Of a DNA stretch of 64,000 nt, positions 34,485-46,609 are shown one piece after another. The notes beneath the pieces were generated by a model. That model saw only the letters and a program-made list of their open reading frames with translations, was not told the DNA's origin and made no database searches. The translations under genes and the position numbers were made by a program. The DNA is from Podarcis raffonei (lineage: Eukaryota; Chordata; Lepidosauria; Squamata; Lacertidae). Position 1 is the first letter of the stretch; every line of letters begins with the position of its first letter. The DNA lies in contig NC_070616.1 in the NCBI RefSeq assembly GCF_027172205.1, positions 43,621,001 through 43,685,000 on the forward strand, written 5' to 3'.

Positions 34485-35123
34485 CTGCCAGAGGAAAGGT
34501 CAACAAAAGCTCTTCTTAACTCTTATTTGCAAACCATGACACTTTCCAAACCATGCCATACTGTTGAACAAAAGTCTCATTTCTAAGGGCAACTGTAGAA
34601 TTGCAACCTGAGAGAATAAGGGAGAAGCAACAGAATGTTAAATGCAACCAAAGCCCTCAAGAAGAAGCCTTTGGCAAACTACAGAGCTGGTGCAATGGGT
34701 AAGAGTGCAAGCTATGAGCTGAAAATCCTATGCCAAATCTAACCTTGGACATGAGTTTTACAGGGGCCTTAAGGAAATCATTGTGTGTCAACTTCAGCCC
34801 TTCAATCTAGAATATGAGCATAAAGATAAAATACTTGACAAGCTTTGAGCACTTAAGTTTTCTATGCTCCTGGTTTGGTGCCTTCGCATGTGTGGATGAG
34901 CAAGTAGCAATGGAAACAGAGTGCTCTTTTTCCTCATTAAAGATCTTCACAATTTCCCTCCGTCTGCCATAAGTATGACTGGATGATCAGTGCAAGTTCT
35001 GCATAGATGTTATTTGGGAATGCCAAGCATCCCCTGACTCCAGGTGGGGTGAGGGGTGATGACGTACAGGTAGAATAGCTTCAAAACAACACCAACACCC
35101 CTGAACTGCTACACATCCTTATT

Positions 35124-35387
35124 ATTTAGAGCAAGGGTAGGCAACCTAAGGCCCGGGGGCCGGATCCAGCCCAATCACCTTCTAAATCAGGCCTGTTGAC
35201 GGTCTGGGAATCAGTGTGTTTTTACATGAGTAGAATGTGTGCTTTTATTTAAAATGCATCTCTGGGTTATTTGTGGGGCACAGGAATTCGTTCACACACC
35301 CCCCCAATATAGTCCGACCACCCACAAGGTCTGAGGGACAGTGGACCGGCCCCCTGCTGAAAAAGTTTGCTGACCCCTGATTTAGAG
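35124..35387 (-). mobile_element. hAT non-autonomous element with 8-bp TSD (OC1-like ends)
   Basis: The duplication atttagag lies at 35124-35131 and 35380-35387. The 248-bp element reads, on the minus strand, caggggtcagcaaacttttt to ggttgcctacccttg. An 8-bp duplication is diagnostic of hAT. The termini resemble OposCharlie1. Confidence 0.9.
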
Positions 35388-36143
35388 CCTTTCGTGACCT
35401 GTCTGTTGGTATCTATGAGTCAAGGCCTCAGTAAACATTACTACAATACATACTCCTGGAACTTAAGTTACTTCTCATGTCCATCAAGGACTAGTATTGC
35501 TTTCAGTATGTGGGTGACCCCCACATACTGCATTGATTTGGGGCTGCATATGGAAAACCAGTTGTGTGCAGCTGCTGCCTTTCATTTCTAACATATAGCC
35601 ACCAAAGCTTCTTAAATTAAGGCTACCAGTTGATACAAAGACCATATCCAGAACATGGCAGCAGACGCACAGTGGGGATCTCACAGACTCCATTCAGGCA
35701 GTGACATGAGTAAAACATTCTGATGTAACAACAGCAGCACCACATACATAAAACTATGCGAGACACAGAAACACCACCCCTTGGTGGGAGTCAAAAAAGC
35801 AAAGTTCTGCCATGCTTGAGTGCATTGGTCTTCAACTGGTGGGTCAGGACCCACTTCCAGGTTGCAGCAGTGCCACTGTACAAATATACGGAATTCAGAA
35901 AGGGATCCCCAAATGCAGCTAAGTTAAAAGGTGAGTCCTGGGTCTGAAAATCTGAGCTAGATGGACCAACAGTCTGATTCAGCAGAAGGCAGCTTCCAAT
36001 GTTCCCATTCGTCTCTCATCCATCAATGAGATTATCAGGGCTAGACAGCAAAGTTGCCCCCATCTCAGCAGTATCCCCAGATTTCACCCCGACTCCTTTA
36101 CATTCTACCTCAGGAGGCTGCCTTACACAGTCTGTCCAGCATT

Positions 36144-36294
36144 GCCTACACCAGGCTTCCTCAACCTCGGCCCTCCAGATGTTTTGAGACTACAGTTCCC
36201 ATCATCCCTGACCACTGGTCCTGCTAGCTAGGGATCATGGGAGTTGTAGGCCAAAAACATCTGGCGGCCGAAGTTGAGGAAGCCTGGCCTCCCC
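36144..36294. mobile_element. Palindromic hAT-like MITE
   Basis: The element 36152-36286 is a long imperfect palindrome: caggcttcctcaacctcgg on the left, ggttgaggaagcctg-like on the right, with 'ccagatgtttt' and 'aaaacatctgg' arms. The flanks gcctacac and gcctcccc agree in 6 of 8 positions, fitting an aged 8-bp duplication. The same family occurs at 60245-60380. Confidence 0.7.
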
Positions 36295-36649
36295 TGACTG
36301 GAAGCAGCTCCCCATGGTCTCACAACAGGTCTCTTTGCCAGGCCAACTCTCCCTGGACATGCCAGGGATTGAACAGAGGACCTTTTGCATTCAAAGCATT
36401 TGTCTGCCATCCCCCTCCACGTGAATGGTTGCCCTTAATTCATAAATTGACCTTGGGTGCACCATAGTGAGGAGCACAGAGTTTGTCTATTTTTTAAATA
36501 GTTGCAGGAAGAGTTGCAATCTAAGCCGGTGGCCACCATTGGATCTTGTGGCAGTGAGTTCCGCACTTCAACCATGCCTGGAGCACTTGGTCCTTCCTGA
36601 ATCTCTTCCTAGCCTGTTCCTGCGACGACCCTTAATCCTCGTGGAGACC

Positions 36650-37290
36650 CAGCCTGGCGTGGCATGAAGTTAGGGGGGTGGCCCTCGGGGCCTGGCTGGG
36701 GGCGCAGGCCGCTGCTCAGCCCGAAACCCGCGGAGCAGCTTGGCCCCCCCAGGACACTTGGCCCGCCGCCTGGAGCTCCTCGCGGGGAAACACGAGGCGG
36801 CGGCGGAGAACAGCGGAGGCAGCGGGAAAAGCTCCTCTTGCTTCGCCCCGACCCCTAGCCCGCCATACGGGCTCCTGTCCCCCATCGAGGCGCCCGCCTC
36901 GCCTCCTCCACCCCCGGAGAAACCGGCCTCTCGGCCCCCGACGCACCCGAAACGGCCGCCTTCCCTCGACCTCCCGCGCGGCGCCCTTCGCGGCTCCTCA
37001 GGCGCCGCCTCGGCAAAGGGGCTGAGGCGCGCAAGCGGCGTCCATCTTTGAGAAGGGCGCTCCCGTCGCTACGTCCCTGGAGGGATTAGTGAGGGGAGCG
37101 CGAACCCGCCATTTTTGTCCCGGGCAGGGGTTGGAAGTTTCGTATACTGCACTGTAGTAGTTGCTTCTCCGAGGAAGGGGAAGCGACGGAGCCTCCATCT
37201 TTGTTGTGGGCAGGGCTTTCTAACTTTGTAACCTTGCTGCTCCTACGAAGGGAAGGCCACGACTCCGCCATTTTTGTAACGGGCGTTTCA
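36650..37290. promoter_or_regulatory. POLR3D: CpG island, presumed POLR3D promoter and 5' UTR exon
   Basis: Dense CpG and G+C against an A/T-rich background, located where the missing POLR3D 5' untranslated exon must be. Its right part holds four minus-strand YY1-like motifs. No TATA box is apparent. The exact start site and first-exon donor could not be fixed. Open frames across it are by-products of GC content. Confidence 0.75.
37042..37271 (-). promoter_or_regulatory. Array of four YY1-like sites
   Basis: On the minus strand aaagatgga, aaaaatggcggg, aaagatggagg and aaaaatggcggag occur with their CCAT cores at 37042, 37109, 37195 and 37268 (spacings 67, 86, 73). All point in POLR3D's direction. 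Each is followed or preceded by related sequence (gggcaggg/cgggc, gaagggaag), suggesting a decayed tandem repeat of about 75 bp. YY1 sites of the AANATGGCGGC type usually sit just downstream of start sites of TATA-less genes. Confidence 0.6.
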
Positions 37291-37299
37291 ATTTAGTTT

Positions 37300-38980
37300 A
37301 ATTTAAGGTTAGCGATATACTGTACAGTATATCTCTAGCGACAGTGTGAGGAAAATTAAGCTGAGGAGAGTTGGGACTTGTTGGCAAGCCACATAATAAG
37401 CATTGATGAGGAATGCAACGTTACGGGGGTGTTAGAGAGACACGTGCAGAACGAGTCTCGCTCGCAGGTCCCGTAACGGGAAGCAAAGGCCAGGAGGTGC
37501 GATTCAGCGTTTCTTAGCACAAATCCTCTCACATAGTCGGCGCTAGGAAGCCCCTCTCTGCCTATTCTCTCTACCTCATGTGCTATTTTATACATCATTT
37601 TCAGAGGTCACCAGCGCCCGCCAACCGAGAGAGAAGCCAGAGGCTGTTTCTTAATAAAATAATGTTTCTGATTCCACCCCGCTCTCTCCTCGGAAGTTTA
37701 CTTAAGCTCTCACAAGTTGGTTTTCAAATATAAACTCATTGCGCTTAGTATTAAGTGCAAACAGTAATTCATCTTTTAGACTGATGTGATGCTTCTGTTT
37801 GAGAGAAAAAATAGGAAAATTTAAAACTGGTGATAAATGCAGGACTTTGAGGGGCAGGAACTCTTCTAATAAATTATTCTGCTCAGGCTTCTTTGTTAAC
37901 ACACAAAGTGAAGTTATTTTTTAAAACTAGCTCCACATTTACAAGAGGCTTTAGTAAGAAGGCTAGTCTCGCTAGTCAACTGAAGGAAAAATGAAATAAT
38001 TAAGAGCCATGATGCAATGAGATTTATGATTAAGAGCCATGCAATGAGATTTATCCATTTATTTAGAATTTTCTACTGTTTTATCCTAGATGCCCAGGAC
38101 AGGAAGCAACACAGATGAACATTCTGAAGGCAGAGAAATGGCAATTCTATGTACCCTTACATGGGATGAGACCCACTGGCCCCACTGAAAAGTACTCCTA
38201 AGTGAACATTCATAGAACCAGGCAGCACAGCGACAAATACCATAATAAGATAATATACGTGAAAGCTCTTTTTGCATCTGTCTTATTCATGCTAACTTAG
38301 GAGTAAGTAGCTTGAAGATGTTTAACTTGCGGAGGAACTAAATGACATCACTGAGCGCATCCATGAAAAGATGTGCACCACTGCATACCTGCATGCTCAC
38401 TCAGTCATCTGCACATGGGTGTTCCAATGTGCTATTCATGGATGATCAAAAGGAAGCTGCCAATTGTAGATGGTGCCCTGAGTCTAACAACTGGTGGTTG
38501 AAGGAAGTTCAAGGGCCAGGACAAATAAACTACCTCTTGGTAACATCATTCTAGCTGCCTGTGGTTTTCTACCTGACATGCAAAAGTGTGAGCTCTTAAG
38601 GTGACTTGACAGCTAGGTTAAATGCTTAGCTCCATTTACAATTGCATCCCACAGCTCATCTATTCCAGAAAAGCCCTGTTGATCTTAATGAAACTGCTCT
38701 AGAGCAGGGGTGACTAAACGTTTCCATCATTGCTCCTTCAGGGGCTGTGCGCTAAGTGGTGGACGTGGCCAATAACTGGGTGTTGCCACTCACCTTCTCT
38801 CACACCAAGGCATGTCCTAGAGTCTAGAGTAAGCAAGATGGTGCCAAGCTATATCCCTCTGTCATGTGAGCCAAGGGAAGCCATGCAGGTCTTGGGCCAC
38901 TATCTGGTCATTTTAATGAGCTGGATGAGGGCCAAGAAAATGAGCATTAATCCAGATACTCTGGAGATTCTGTGACATAG
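37300..38980. other. Intergenic sequence right of POLR3D
   Basis: No gene is supported. A short tandem duplication (aagagccatgatgcaatgag, then aagagccatgcaatgagatt) lies at 37998-38053. The rest is unclassified. Confidence 0.4.
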
Positions 38981-38989
38981 AGGTTTTCA

Positions 38990-39603
38990 AGGTCTGGGAG
39001 TTAAACGACCTGTTGCGAATGGGACTTGCACAAGCCCTGAAGGTACAGATCGTAGTCTGCAGTGCTCCTATATTCATCTTTGTCACTGGAGGCCCAAGCG
39101 TCACAGGGGCTGGGAGTGTCCCTCCCAAAAAGACCAGAAGCCTTTTTATTAGGGATAACGGGAACAGATGTCCCCACAAAACAGGTAAATCTATTTTTTT
39201 ATGCAGCAACAGCAGCACAAACATTATACTGTATGCACAAAAATGGCATGAAGAGGCAGTAACTACTAAAGAAGAATGGCAGCTGAAACTGACAGAATAT
39301 GTAGAATTGGCAAGTTTGACTTGCAAAAATAGAGATAAAAAAGAGACTGACTTTAAGGAGGACTGGAAATGTTTGTGGATTATTTAAAAACTCTGTAAAC
39401 AACTTGGATTTGAGTAAGAACAGCAGTGGAAAGTATCATGGAGGGGGTTTTTGTGTGAAGAAGAGTAATTATAATATGCAGCAAAAGTTGGAATTTGGGG
39501 AAACCATGGAGGGATGGAGGGGAAGTCCTAGGTTGGCTGATTGAATATTAAATTTGAAATGTTGAATTATTATGTATTTTCCAAATTTCTATAAATAAAA
39601 AGG
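38990..39603 (+). mobile_element. 5'-truncated L1 3' end
   Basis: Frames on the plus strand recall the C terminus of L1 ORF2 (KTGKSIFLC, ATAAQTLY..A, 'WQLKLTEYVELASLTCK', 'DFKEDWKCLW'), similar in layout to the 24394-25098 segment of the full-length L1. It ends with aatttctataaataaaaa. Frameshifts are present. Confidence 0.7.
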
Positions 39604-39616
39604 GGGGCTGGGAATG

Positions 39617-39824
39617 TAAGCCAGAGTGCACGGAATGCTGTTTACCTTCCTGCCATGGCAGTACCTATTTATCTACTTGGTATGCTTTCAAACTGCTAGG
39701 TTGGCAGAAGCTGGGACAGAGCAACAGGAGCTCACTCCATTGCAGGGATTCGAACTGCCAACCTCCCAATTGGCAAGGTCAAAAGATTCAGTGGTTTAGA
39801 CCACAGTGCCACCCGCATCTCTTC
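39617..39824 (-). mobile_element. Sauria-type SINE, 5'/head part
   Basis: The minus strand has the tRNA-like head (agatgcgggtggcac, B-box-like gttcgaatccctgc) and the conserved gataaataggtactgcc centre. The BovB-like tail is missing. It lies directly after the L1 end at 39603. Confidence 0.75.
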
Positions 39825-40797
39825 TGCTGTATTAAGCCAGCCCCCACCTCTGACTGCAGGGACAGGAAGAGAAAACCCCAGCTCCAGCCCTGGACAGCTA
39901 CACTCCTGTGGCCAGAAGGATGGCAAGGGGCTCGGCTGCAGCTGCACCCATGTCCTCATAAGGAGGAACACCTGCAAGTTGACCTTAAGAAATTCAAAAT
40001 ATACATAAAACCAGCAAAAAAAATGTATATTAAAATACAGGTCAGCTTCACAAGTAGGCTTGCCTAAACAAAAAAGTTTTCAGCAGGCACTAAAAGTAAC
40101 ACAATGAAGGTGGAATTCCAGTGTGTAGTTGCTGCCATGCTGCAAGATTGATTCCTTACAGGTGTGAGATGAACATTATGTGACAATTGTACAAGTGTCA
40201 GTCCCGTGGATTGATGTGGCCAAGGAAGCACATATGGGACAAGGTAATCCATGCAGGAGCTATCCATTTGTGCAATAACCAGAGAGGTCCTTTTCTGATG
40301 TGTCCCTTCAGTTGTGGAATTCCCCACCCCTGACACAGAGGGCACCATCTCTCTCTCTTTGCTTTCTGGTATCTGCTCAAAACATGGTTGGTGTTCAGTT
40401 TGGGATGTTTATAGATAGCCTCTGTAGTTATACATTGGTTGGTTGGTTTATGTTGCCATTATGTATAGCTTTAAAATAATAATAATGATGATAACTGTAG
40501 TATTAGTAAAATTTATATTTTATTCTATCTAGACTAAGCAGGATATAAATGCTGTACATAAATAAATAGCAGCCTCTACTCCATATGCAACAAAAAGAGT
40601 TATGGGGTAGATGAACTTCATTGCCACATAACGGAAACCAGCAGCGCTCTTTTTCTAGAAAAAGAGGTGCCAGAACTCATCATGAACACCTCCCTTGTTC
40701 TCTTATTATGGCAATAGTGCTCACCTGAGAGGTGCCAGAACTTAGTTCCTGTGAGTTCCAGCTGAAAAAAGTTCTGGAAACCAGATACATTAACTCC

Positions 40798-41043
40798 CTC
40801 TGGAGCAGGGGTAGGCAACCTAAAGCCCATTTGCCTTCTCAATCCAGCCCACGGGTGGTCCGGGAATCAGCATGTTTTTACAAGAGTAGAATGTGTCCTT
40901 TTATTTAAAATGCATCTCTGGTTTATTTGTGGGGCATAGGAATTCGTTCATTCCCCCCCCCCATATAGTCTGGCCCCCCACAAGGTCTGAGGGACGGTGG
41001 ACCGGCCCACGGCTGAAAAAGGTTGCTGACCCCTGCTCTGGAG
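40798..41043 (-). mobile_element. hAT non-autonomous element with 8-bp TSD (OC1-like ends)
   Basis: The duplication ctctggag lies at 40798-40805 and 41036-41043. The 230-bp element is a second minus-orientation member of the family at 35132, ending gctgacccctg. Confidence 0.9.
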
Positions 41044-42849
41044 GTTAATAAGTGTTGTTTGTTTGTTTGTTTTCATTTTATCCAAGATTTTCCAACTGTT
41101 CAAGTAATTGCAAATATGGAACTGTTTTAACTGTAGGGAAGAGACACAACACATTTTTCTACCACTAGATGACAGTAAACTGACTTTAAACTAAGAACAT
41201 ACTTAGTAAGATACAGCATTTTGCTGCTGCTGCAAAGAAAATCAGTTTGCTTCCCCCAAATCCTACTATGCAGAAGGCGTGAGGGATTATTTACTGGCAA
41301 GAGGTCTCCAGGTTTCCCTGGCTCCTTCCTGGTGGCAGGTTGAGGGCTTGACTCTCCAGGTGTGGCGGTGTGGCTGCTGTTGCTTTTAATTTTTTGTATA
41401 TTAATTTTGGATCATATGATTTATGTGGTAATGTTGAATTTGATTGTGTACTTTTTGACATTTTGTTTATTGTTCATGACTACTTTTGTTATGTTTGTAG
41501 CTGCGTAATTTTTTTATATGTTTTAAGTCGCCTTGAACATTATTTTAACTTTGGAAAAGTAGCATGCAAATAAAATGATTGATTGACTGAAATGAACAAG
41601 AGTGCCTTTAATACCTTAAAAAAAATACTAAGACTGTGCATGTAGCTTTCAAGATCCAGCCCAGCAGGGGCTGGCTGCAAATTATAGCATAGGGTAGTCT
41701 GCCTTCCTGCCCTCCCCTCTCCCAATTAACGTCCGTCTCCAGGGCCCATTTGTGTGCCCTCACCAGGGGCCACCCCTAGGTCTCAGGGTCTGGGCTGCTC
41801 CTGACCTGGCTCTGCTAACTGTAGTGTAACCTCGGAACCTCTTTTTAGTGCCAGAGCTCTGGATCATGCAAATCTACTACGAAAGAAGAAGGCTTCTAAA
41901 TATTTGCAGATTGCCTTTCTGTCACCTCATAACTTCCAACCAACACCCATGCATGTGGAATTGCAGTGTGGGGAGGGAAGAGAGTATGCCTTCCAGACAA
42001 GACTAAGAGTCAGCACATTTCTTTTTAGGTATTAGCCACTGGAATTCCTCTGAAGCTTATTGTAAATTTCTTAATGAGAAGATTAGTAGCGGAGGATCAA
42101 CTGGACAGAGAGATGTTTTTATTCCTTTCTCATAACAACAGAGCTCAGGGTCCTGCCATGAAGCAGATGGAGAGGAGACTCAGGACGGGCAAAGTGAAGT
42201 ACTTCCTTGCACAGTTCGTAATTGCTACCACAAGATCAGGCAATAGCCACTCGCTTCCATAGCTTCAGTTTGGGCTAGGCAGACCCCTTTCAAGGTCCAA
42301 GGGTGATGCTCACCTGGCTTTGACCACTCTCCATTATACTAGCCATGAGTGTTGTCATAAGTGGGTGTGGGCACCCCACATGCTACACAAACCACACACA
42401 GGGACACATTCATAGCATCACTGCAGTGGATTTGAACTTCCATTGCAGTGCCAGGACAGGAGGAGAGTTTTAAATACAGTGTCTCTGCCCAGGACTGCAT
42501 CAGTATTTTTTCATTTTGCCAAAGTTGAGGTCCGGCAAGATATTATAATTACTTGGTGTGTGGGTGTGTATGGATCAGGCCCAGGACTAGGGGCTGGCTA
42601 CTCCTGCTTTAAAAGGTGCTGGAGATATTTCTGGATAATTAAATGCTCAATGACTACTGCTCATGATGTCTATATGCACCCTCCATGTTCAAGGGCAATA
42701 TGAATACCACCAGTTGCGGAGGGGGGCAACATCAAGAGGGGGCTACCTCCTTCACTTCATAATCCCTATGCCTGTGGGATTTCTGGAGACATCAGGTTAA
42801 CCACCATAGAAAACAGAAGGTGTTGGTTTAGACAGACTATTAGTCTCTT

Positions 42850-43525
42850 CCAGTACATTCTTTCTTGTGCTGAGTGAATAGGCAGTAAAATGGCAAATGT
42901 CATTCAATGTGAAGATGAATGTTGGAAGATTCAGAACAAAAGAAAGAAAAGACTTATTCATGCAGCACATAGTTAACCTATGGAATCTGCTCCCACAGTA
43001 GGCCAGTGGCGTAGCATAGGGGGGGTTGCCCCAGGTGCAAAATTGTTAGGGGTGCAAAATTTCAACACCTGGTGCTGCCACAATACAGCTGTGCCCTTCC
43101 ATCGCTGGGCTCCATTGAAAATGGCTTCTCCATGTGAACCAGGAAGTACTGAACCAGCATGCGTCCTGCTTCTGTTTCCCTCCCACCCACCCTCTTCATG
43201 TGGCTCTGGGCACTGGCAACCCACGCTATGCCACTGCAGTAGGCAGTGTTGGCCACCACCTTGGATGGCTTTAAAAGAGGATTATACAAATTCGTGGAGG
43301 AGGAAAGGGCTGTCGATGGCTACTAGCTGTGATGACTGCACTCTGCCTCCATAGCTGGAGGCAGAAATGCCTCTGAGTAGCAGTTGCTGGAAACTACAGG
43401 AAGGGAGAGTGCTCTTGTGCTCAAATCCTTCTTGCAGGTTTCTTACAGGCATCTGATTGTCACCTGAGAGAACAGGATGCTGGACTAGATGGGCCACTGG
43501 CCTGACCCAGGAGGCTCTTCTTACG
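42850..43525 (+). mobile_element. CR1/L3-type LINE 3' end, split by a MITE
   Basis: Typical 3' wording: 'aaatggcaaatgtcattcaatg', 'ggatggctttaaaagaggatta', 'gatgctggactagatgggcc', 'ggaggctcttcttacg'. The hAT MITE at 43004-43236 interrupts it. Related fragments lie at 47020-47275 and 53770-53945. Confidence 0.65.
42996..43244. mobile_element. hAT MITE with 8-bp TSD nested in a LINE fragment
   Basis: The duplication cagtaggc lies at 42996-43003 and 43237-43244. The 233-bp element starts cagtggcgtagca and ends with the inverse, gctatgccactg. No coding capacity. Confidence 0.85.
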
Positions 43526-43784
43526 CTATTTTGTTCTAATTTCTGTAATGGATATTGACTGCTAACAGCAGAGCTTGGTATCCTGTTCTCGTGTGCATTC
43601 CCACTTTACAAACAGTTGACAGTGTCGCCAAATAGTCCCAACCTACCATATGCAGTGTTCTGCATGTGCCCAGTCTTTTGTAATGTGCAAGGAATTCTTG
43701 GAAGCCTGAAGGAAATCCCTCAATATCACAGTGGAAACATATTGTTATGAAGGTTGCATGCCTTCCTAATCTCTGCCGAACAAT

Positions 43785-44345
43785 AGCAAAATTCCAGGGG
43801 GTTCCAGGCGCTCACCCAGGGTTGTGTTTCTGTTGGGAATTCAAGGCACAGTGGAGGCTAGTGTCTTTAAGAAATATGGTTTATTTTACACATATTTACA
43901 CCTAAAGTCTTCAGTGGTGGTGGAGCAGAATGTTACACCCCAAGAGTGTCTCTCATTGCCCCTCTCTTAGCTTCAGCAAGCTGGGGTCCAAAGCAGCAGT
44001 CGGTCATGGCTCCCAGTCTCTCAGGACAGCCTCTTCCAGCCAGTGCCAAGATGGTTCTGTCCTTCAGTCCCCACATGGAGTTCTGCCTACCTCCCCCTCC
44101 TTGTCCCCATAACACCTTGCCCATCCCTATGTGTAAAAGGACACTTTTCCCCTGAGGGCACAGCCAGCCTCCTCTCCTGTTTCCAATCCTAAACCTTTCT
44201 CTGCTCATGGTGACCATGGCAACTCTGTTTTGCACAGACCCAAGGATCCTTCTTTGATGTGTAGGTAACTGGCCATTGTTTGATAATGGCTTGCATACAT
44301 CCAGCCTGGTCAGGCTAGTTTTCATAGGCTAGTCCCATAATTTCT
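43785..44345. repeat. Unclassified interspersed repeat (copy 1)
   Basis: 'ttccaggggttccaggcgctcacccagggttgtg' in parts, then 'gtgtctttaagaaatatgg' and 'acacatatttaca', parallel to 53140-53245. The family is not known to me. Confidence 0.4.
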
Positions 44346-45233
44346 GTGTTTGGCACAGTTCAGGAGAACTGCTGCAGCCTGATTTTTCCCTTCAATATCC
44401 CAAATATTATCACTTATTAATTTCTAACATTCATTAACTTTAGCTGTTATGGGTGCCCTTGTACCCCTAAACTCTATTACCCCAGATCTGCAACAGTATT
44501 AGGAGTTGAAGGAATGCCCAACCTCTGTGGGTCCTGTTGTGTCTCGTTAACATAGCTTTGCATGGATGTGATCACCACTGGGTCACTCTGCTGGCACATA
44601 TTTCCTGTGTCATCATTTGAGTGTTCCAATCATCTGAGATGATTAAGAAATATGGAATGGCTAGTCTGAAATATTAGAATTACTAGTCAGCCACATAAAA
44701 GAATGAAGAGGATTTGGAAACAGGTTGTGACAACACAATTCTAACATACCTAGGCTGAGTACACACCAGAATGTTAATGAGCCCATGGGTTGCACAAATA
44801 GGATTCTGTTTGAGTGCATGTTCGTTTGCACCCCTGGGCGCTTACAACCGAATTCTATCTCAATGTTTTCTGTCCACACTAGTGGGTGGCACTTGATAGG
44901 ATGCATCCGCACAGTGTGTTGTTGTCCCCTCCCCTCCCCACCTTCTCTGTGTTCCAGAAACCTCCGGCCATGGTGGGCATGTGTTTGTATGCAGCTAATT
45001 TATTTGTTTGTCTTAGCTACAAGTTTTCCAATATACCACACTCAACATGCCTCCCCAGCAGAAGTAGGCAATAGATGGCACTGAGTAAAACATCCCCATG
45101 CACTTAATGCCGTTACCAGCAGACACAGAAGGTGCTCCAGTATACCCAGAGTTGGGTGACATGCAGTTTTATGTTGAGTCCCCCCCACCACCACATTATC
45201 GGCAGATCAGGAAAATCAGAATTGAATGAGGGT

Positions 45234-46601
45234 AAAGTGTGGGCCCAGAGGATTGGAGAAGATCAGTCTACATCCCAATCCCAAAGAAGGGCAGTGCCAA
45301 AGAATGCTCCAACTACCGCACAATTGCACTCATTTCACACGCTAGCAAGGTTATGCTTAAAATTCTACAAGGAAGGCTTAAGCAGTATGTGGACCGAGAA
45401 CTCCCAGAAGTGCAAGCTGGATTTAGAAGAGGCAGAGGAACCAGAGACCAAATTGCAAACATGTGCTGGATTATGGAGAAAGCTAGAGAGTTCCAGAAAG
45501 ATATCTACTTCTGCTTCATTGACTATGCAAAAGCCTTTGACTGTGTCGACCACAGCAAACTATGGCAAGTTCTTAAAGAAATGAGAGTGCCTGATCACCT
45601 CATCTGTTTCCTGAGAAATCTGTATGTGGGACAAGAAGCTACAGTTAGAACTGGATATGGAACAACTGATTGGTTCAAAATTGGGAAAGGAGTACGACAT
45701 GGCTGTATATTGTCTCCCTGCTTATTTAACTTATATGCAGAATTCATCATGCGAAAGGCTGGACTGGATGAATCCCAAGCCGGAATTAAGATTGCCGGAA
45801 GAAATATCAACAACCTCAGATATGCAGATGACACAACCTTGATGGCAGAAAGTCAGGAGGAATTAAAGAACCTTTTAATGAGGGTGAAAGAGGAGAGTGC
45901 AAAATATGGTCTGAAGCTCAACATCAAAAAAACGAAGATCATGGCCACTGGGCCCATCACCTCCTGGCAAATAGAAGGGGAAGAAATGGAGGCAGTGAGA
46001 GATTTTACTTTCTTGGGCTCCATGATCACTGCAGATGGTGACAGCAGCCATGAAATTAAAAGAAGCCTGCTTCTTGGGAGAAAAGCAATGACAAACCTAG
46101 ACAGCATCTTAAAAAGCAAAGACATCACCTTGCCAACAAAGGTCCATATAGTTAAAGCTATGGTTTTCCCAGTAGTGATGTATGGAAGTGAGAGCTGGAC
46201 CATAAAGAAGGCTGATCGCCGAAGAATTGATGCTTTTGAATTTTGGTGCTGGAGGAGACTCTTGAGAGTCCCATGGACTGCAAGAAGATCAAACGTATCC
46301 ATTCTTAAGGAAATTAGCCCTGAGTGCTCACTGGAAGGACAGATCCTGAAGCTGAGGCTCCAATCCTTTGGCCACCTCATGAGAAGACTCCCTGGAAAAG
46401 ACCCTGATGTTGGGAAAGATGGAGGGCACAAGGAGAAGGGGATGACAGAGGATGAGATGGTTGGATAGTGTTCTCGAAGCATGAGTTTGACCAAACTGCA
46501 GGAGGCAGTGGAAGACAGGAGTGCCTGGCATGCTCTGGTACATGGGGTCATGAAGAGTCGGACACGACTAAACGACTAAACAATAACAACAAAGTGTGGG
46601 C
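45234..46601 (+). mobile_element. BovB (RTE) LINE, 5'-truncated, with 11-bp TSD
   Basis: The duplication aaagtgtgggc lies at 45234-45244 and 46591-46601. The 1346-bp insert starts inside the RT region and ends with the BovB terminus agtcggacacgactaaacga and caa repeats. It is a classic target-primed truncation product. Confidence 0.93.
45245..46540 (+). pseudogene. BovB reverse transcriptase and C-terminal region, partial
   Basis: The open frame reads from the truncation point to 46468: YIPIPKKGSAKECSNYRTIA, QAGFRRGRGTRDQIANMCWI, FIDYAKAFDCVDHSKLW, RHGCILSPCLFNLYAEFI, then the catalytic YADDTTL (about 45820), [20 protein letters not shown] and [17 protein letters not shown]. Endonuclease and 5' part are absent. 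A frame change near 46385 leads off the normal C terminus, which continues in another frame as [20 protein letters not shown]. The first ORF ATG at 45239 lies partly in flanking DNA and is not a true start. Confidence 0.92.
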
Positions 46602-46609
46602 TGCCACTT

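Noticed and set aside
36664-37051. Several 60-115-codon frames over the POLR3D CpG island
   Set aside because: All are low-complexity products of GC richness in overlapping frames; POLR3D's true start is at 34474.
38700-38760. hAT terminus 'gagcaggggtgactaaacg'
   Set aside because: Only one end resembles a hAT terminus and no matching right end or duplication was found.
45853-46551. 232-codon minus-strand frame opposite BovB
   Set aside because: It is the antisense shadow of the BovB reverse transcriptase frame.
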